Below the pieces are notes generated by a model. It saw only the letters and a list, made by a program, of their open reading frames with translations. It was not told the DNA's origin and searched no databases. This document shows, one piece after another, positions 13,576 through 16,882 of a DNA stretch of 16,882 nt (the first letter of the stretch is position 1; each line of letters begins with the position of its first letter). The stretch is from DATJGR01 sp035494855 (GTDB lineage: Bacteria; Pseudomonadota; Gammaproteobacteria; Pseudomonadales; Azotimanducaceae): assembly GCA_035494855.1 (NCBI GenBank), contig DATJGR010000303.1:1-16882 (forward strand). The letters run 5' to 3'. A program made the translations under genes and the position numbers.

Positions 13576-16494
13576 ATGTTGTCGAGATTGTTCAAGAGTC
13601 GAGCGCGATTCGATGATCCGAACCCTGAATCCAGGCGCGCAGCCGTGCTCGCGATTCCCGACGATGAAGCGAAGAACTTTCAGGACGATTTTGCCGAGCT
13701 CGCCCGCTCCGACGTCGACGCGGGCGTTCGCCGCGCTGCACTGTCGCGGCTGCTCGACGGCAAACACCTCGAGCCGTTCCTAACCGACGCCGATCCCGAG
13801 ATCGTTCGTGCCGCCGCCGAGGCGATCGCGCGCGACGTCGATGCTGGCGAATTGCAGAACCATCCCGAAGTGCGGTCCGCCGCGATCCGCATCGCCCGCG
13901 ATCCGGAGAGTGTGTCGCGCCTGATCGGTGACGTGGCGTACGACCACGAGTTGATCCGTCTCGCGATCGAGAGCCGCAGCCCGAAGGTGCGGCTCGCGGT
14001 GGCCGACAAGCTGATGAAGGAAGCGTCGCTGGTCGAAATCGAACGCCTGTCGCGCGACAAAGACAAGAACGTGAATCGCCTCGCGCGCAGCCGCCTCGAA
14101 GAGATCAAGCACGCGCGCGCGGAACTCGACAAAGCGCTGCGCCGCGGCGAAGAACTGGTGCACACGGTCGAAACGCAACTCAAGTCCGAATCGGATCCGC
14201 TGTTCACGGCGCGGCTCGGCGTGGTGAAACACGACTGGCTCGCCAACCTCGAGCGCCACCGCGCCGCAGCGCAACTGTTGGCGACCCACGGTGTTGCCGC
14301 GACGCCTCTAAGCGAACTGACGCAACGTTTCGAGGCCGGCGCGGCCCGTCTCGACGCGCAGGCGCAAGCGCTCGCGCCGGCGGCACAGGTTGCGGCCACA
14401 CCTACACCCACTCATTCGCCCACTGCTATCGGCAACCACGCGGCATTCGCAAGCGCGCTGGCGTCGCTCGAAGCGCTGTTCGATGCTGTCCGTCGCGGCG
14501 AACGCGACGGCTACGCCGCGATCGAGTCGATACGCGTCGACAGCCGCACTTACCAGGACAATTGGCTGGCGGAAGCCGATCACCGCCCGCCGCCGGAACA
14601 ACTGGCGGCGCGCTTCCACGCCATCACGCACAACTTCTCGATGTTGTACGAAGCGGCAGATCGCCTCGCCGCGCATGGCAATGAGCTTGCACAGGCCGAA
14701 GCCGCGGTGCCGCCCGGTCCCGCGGCGGAGTCCCCCGAGCAGTTCGAAGCGCTCTGGTCGGAGCAGCGTCGCGTGCGCCAGGCCGGGGAGCGGTTGGCCC
14801 GTACGCTCGAGCGGATAGACTGGCCGGTCGATCTCCCGCGTCCGCAGCGTCTGCGTGACGCAGATCAGTTGCGCAACCGTCTCGTCGAATACGATGCCGC
14901 CTGCCACGCGCTGCACGAGCAGCTGGTGCAGCGCCTGCACGACACCATCGGCAAGCTCGAAGCGCAGATCGACGCGGGCAACCTCGCGAGCGCCGCAGGC
15001 CTCGAAGGCGAAGGCAAACGGCTGTTGCACAGCCTCCCCGCCGGCACCGCAAAACGCGTGCAGAGCGACTTCGTCGCGTTGTCAGTGCGCGTGCAGGAGT
15101 TGAAAGACTGGCGCACCTTCGCGACGCATCCGAAACGCGAGCAGTTCCTTGGCGAGATGGAAAAGCTCGCCGCCGAACCGCTGGAGCCGACGCTGCAGGC
15201 GGAGCGGATTCGCGAATTGCGTCAGGCGTGGAAGGATCTCGGCCCGGTTACGAATCACAACGACCGTCGTCTGTTCGACCGCTTCAACCACGCCGCCGAA
15301 ATCGCGTTCAAACCATGCCGCGAACACTTCGACGCACAAGCGGCTGCGCGCAAATTCAACCTCGAGCAGCGTCGCAAGATCTGCGCCGACCTCGAAGGTT
15401 ATCTCGACGGAATGAAGTGGGATCACGCCGACTGGCGCGCGGCCGAACGCATTCTGTACGCAGCGCGCGAAGAGTGGCGCAAGTTCCACCCGGTGGACCG
15501 CTCGCCGGGGCGCAAGCTCGAAGTGCAGTTCGATGCACTCACCGCGCGGCTGCACGCGAAGCTGAAAACCGAGTGGGATCGCAACACGGAGGCGAAACAG
15601 GCCATCGTCGACGAAGCGAAGGCGATTGAGGCCGCCGGTGGCGATCCGCGCCCCGCGATCGACAAGATCAAGGCGCTGCAACAGCGCTGGCGCAACATCG
15701 GCATCGTGCCGCGTCGAATCGACCAGAAGCTATGGAAAGAATTCCGCCTGGCGTGCGACGCGGTGTTCGGACAACGTGAAGCCGCCCGCACCGAGCAACG
15801 CCAGGTGTTCGAGTCACAACTCGCGCGCGCCGATCAGCTGTGCGCCGAATTCGAACAGGCCGTCGAAGGGGCGTCCAGCGAAACGGCGGACGCGTCGCTG
15901 CTCACCGAATTCAACGCCCGCTTTCAGGCGTTGGGAGAATTGCCGCGCGATGCATCGCGGCGCATCGAGCAGCGCTTCCGCGAAACCGAACGCAGCTATC
16001 GCTTGCTGCTGCGGCAGGCGCAGCACGACGCCGTCATGCGCGGCGTGGACCGCCTCTACGACATCGACAGCGCGCTGTCCGACCTGGAACGGGAGTCGAT
16101 CGCCAGCGGTAACGTCGGCGACGCTGCCGAGCGCGTGCGCGACATCGACGGTCTCGACGTAGATCGCCCCGGCCCGTTCGCCGACCGAGTCAAAGCGCTC
16201 GTGCGCGGCGACGCGCAGGCGCTGAAATCCGCCGCGACCGGCACGACCACCGCGCGCATGAAGCTCGCGATCGAAATGGAAATCGCCGCCGGCCTCGAAA
16301 CGCCGACCGAATACCAGACCGACCGCCTCGCGCTGCAGGTAGACCGGCTGAACCAGGGCATGAAGCATCGCCGCGTGATGGAAGAAGCGCCGATGCAGCT
16401 GGCGGAACGCTGGTGTCGAACCGGACCCGCATCGAACGACGACAGCGCCGCGCGCGAACGGTTTTTCCGGGCGTGTCGGATCGCGCTCGAGTGA
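13576..16494 (+). CDS. large HEAT-like/DUF349 domain protein
   Basis: The product is 972 residues, soluble, highly charged and rich in Ala, Arg, Glu and Leu. The first 180 residues or so hold short helical HEAT-like units (VRRAALSRLLD, IVRAAAEAIARD, VRSAAIRIARD, VRLAVADKLM, VNRLARSRLEEI). The middle is helical or coiled-coil with a Pro/Thr-rich break near residue 275. Three DUF349 repeats follow: near residues 525-605 (LRQAWKDLGPV), 615-680 (REEWRKFHPVDRSPGRKLEVQFDAL) and 690-750 (LQQRWRNIGIVPRRIDQKLWKEFRLACDAVF). The rest is helical. DUF349 has no settled molecular function that I know of. Proteins of this length and layout occur in gammaproteobacteria such as pseudomonads. ATG at 13576 has AAGG 7 nt upstream. 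The gene follows the CDGSH gene by 39 bp. Confidence 0.88.
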   Translation: MLSRLFKSRARFDDPNPESRRAAVLAIPDDEAKNFQDDFAELARSDVDAGVRRAALSRLLDGKHLEPFLTDADPEIVRAAAEAIARDVDAGELQNHPEVRSAAIRIARDPESVSRLIGDVAYDHELIRLAIESRSPKVRLAVADKLMKEASLVEIERLSRDKDKNVNRLARSRLEEIKHARAELDKALRRGEELVHTVETQLKSESDPLFTARLGVVKHDWLANLERHRAAAQLLATHGVAATPLSELTQRFEAGAARLDAQAQALAPAAQVAATPTPTHSPTAIGNHAAFASALASLEALFDAVRRGERDGYAAIESIRVDSRTYQDNWLAEADHRPPPEQLAARFHAITHNFSMLYEAADRLAAHGNELAQAEAAVPPGPAAESPEQFEALWSEQRRVRQAGERLARTLERIDWPVDLPRPQRLRDADQLRNRLVEYDAACHALHEQLVQRLHDTIGKLEAQIDAGNLASAAGLEGEGKRLLHSLPAGTAKRVQSDFVALSVRVQELKDWRTFATHPKREQFLGEMEKLAAEPLEPTLQAERIRELRQAWKDLGPVTNHNDRRLFDRFNHAAEIAFKPCREHFDAQAAARKFNLEQRRKICADLEGYLDGMKWDHADWRAAERILYAAREEWRKFHPVDRSPGRKLEVQFDALTARLHAKLKTEWDRNTEAKQAIVDEAKAIEAAGGDPRPAIDKIKALQQRWRNIGIVPRRIDQKLWKEFRLACDAVFGQREAARTEQRQVFESQLARADQLCAEFEQAVEGASSETADASLLTEFNARFQALGELPRDASRRIEQRFRETERSYRLLLRQAQHDAVMRGVDRLYDIDSALSDLERESIASGNVGDAAERVRDIDGLDVDRPGPFADRVKALVRGDAQALKSAATGTTTARMKLAIEMEIAAGLETPTEYQTDRLALQVDRLNQGMKHRRVMEEAPMQLAERWCRTGPASNDDSAARERFFRACRIALE

Positions 16495-16517
16495 GTGGAA
16501 CAGCGCTGATTTTAACG

Positions 16518-16632
16518 ACGTGACCAGTGGGTGATCGGTGTTCCGGGTACGCTCGAGCCATCCGTGGGCGCTCTATCCGGGGCCATCCATGGCCCCGGAT
16601 GCCCCTCCACACCGATCACCCACCGCTCACGT
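16518..16632. repeat. 115-bp nested inverted repeat downstream of the DUF349 gene
   Basis: Outer arms 16518-16541 and 16609-16632 are inverted copies matching at 22 of 24 positions, with a perfect inner 15 bp (GTGGGTGATCGGTGT at 16527-16541 and its complement at 16609-16623). Within the 67-bp interior lies a second, perfect 12-bp dyad (16575-16586 and 16589-16600, core GGGGCCAT-CC-ATGGCCCC). No coding sequence is plausible here. The nested arms suggest a REP/BIME-like or MITE-like extragenic element, possibly also ending transcription of the DUF349 gene. I cannot see a second copy in the window. Confidence 0.75.
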
Positions 16633-16882
16633 ACTCGAGATCCGCACCACTCGACTCCGCTCGCAAAGTGTCTGCTGGTGCTGGCACCGTCCATTGACTT
16701 GGCCGATGAGAACACGCGCAAAGCGCGCGTTCTCACTCTCCGATTACTGTCGATGGAGACGTGACCCGAGGCGGAGGTGGGTATGTGTTGCGGAGGACCC
16801 TAGCGCCACATCGACGCAGACGCAGACGGCGGCTACAGTCGTCGCAGAATTTGTTCGCCGGAGAAGCACATTGCCCGCGTCG
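16633..16882. other. non-coding right end; possible start of a further gene at 16871
   Basis: From the DUF349 stop (16494) to the window end I find no credible gene; the short open frames overlap the inverted repeats and have no recognisable content. At the extreme right, GGAGAAG (16860-16866) precedes TTG at 16871 by 4 nt, which might open a plus-strand gene running out of the window. Only four codons are visible, so this is a suggestion only. Confidence 0.2.
16707..16735. repeat. 13-bp hairpin with AAA loop
   Basis: TGAGAACACGCGC (16707-16719), AAA, GCGCGCGTTCTCA (16723-16735): 12 of 13 positions pair. Read as minus-strand RNA the single mismatch becomes a G-U wobble. There is no U tract after it on either strand. 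It could be a factor-independent stop with poor tail, a REP-like hairpin or an mRNA stabiliser for a gene arriving from the right. Confidence 0.5.

Noticed and set aside
16531..16764. 77-codon plus-strand and 74-codon minus-strand open frames
   Set aside because: Both read through the nested inverted repeat and the hairpin, have no recognisable content, and lack ribosome-binding sites.
16812..16828. Short direct repeat of a GACGCA-type hexamer
   Set aside because: Only about two and a half units in GC-rich sequence; likely chance.

Overview
This GC-rich window has small, tightly packed genes and reads as the chromosome of an environmental proteobacterium. It is most likely a gammaproteobacterium: it carries a YejM/LapC-like envelope protein, a very long DUF349 protein, an RND efflux pair and phenylacetate/acyl-CoA catabolism genes. 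Taxonomy is inferred from gene content only. I see no phage, transposase, CRISPR, tRNA or rRNA.

Layout, left to right. (1) 1-728, minus: the 5' two thirds of paaA, cut by the window edge, with a good sigma70-like promoter and a dyad just upstream (754-810). (2) 807-2717, minus: a five-TM sulfatase/phosphoglycerol-transferase-fold protein of the YejM/PbgA/LapC type. It is divergent from a SAM methyltransferase (2775-3422, plus), which is followed by an alpha/beta hydrolase (3521-4396, plus). (3) 4495-8711, minus: an RND efflux operon, with the lipoprotein adaptor overlapping the inner-membrane pump by 4 bp. Upstream of it lie a dyad and a terminator that separates it from the next operon. (4) 8931-12244, minus: a catabolic operon of two different acyl-CoA dehydrogenases and an alpha/beta hydrolase. 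It is divergent from a crotonase-family gene (12400-13257, plus). (5) 13297-13536 encodes a tandem CDGSH iron-sulfur protein and 13576-16494 a 972-residue HEAT-like/DUF349 protein, in the same direction as the crotonase. (6) 16495-16882: non-coding, with a 115-bp nested inverted repeat and a second hairpin.

How the genes work together. The two dehydrogenases differ: one has an intact SEPGAGSD motif and a candidate catalytic Glu, the other a degenerate motif. They sit side by side like the FadE28/FadE29-type heteromeric dehydrogenases of sterol side-chain degradation. With the hydrolase, the divergent isomerase-type crotonase and nearby paaA, this suggests a CoA-thioester catabolic region for a bulky or aromatic carboxylate. 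The substrate cannot be read from sequence. The efflux pump, the YejM-like protein and the methyltransferase are envelope or housekeeping functions with no visible link to the catabolic module.

I found no wholly unfamiliar multi-gene system. The most interesting signals are the YejM-like protein with catalytic residues intact, the regulatory architecture upstream of paaA and of the dehydrogenase operon, and the nested inverted repeat at the right end.
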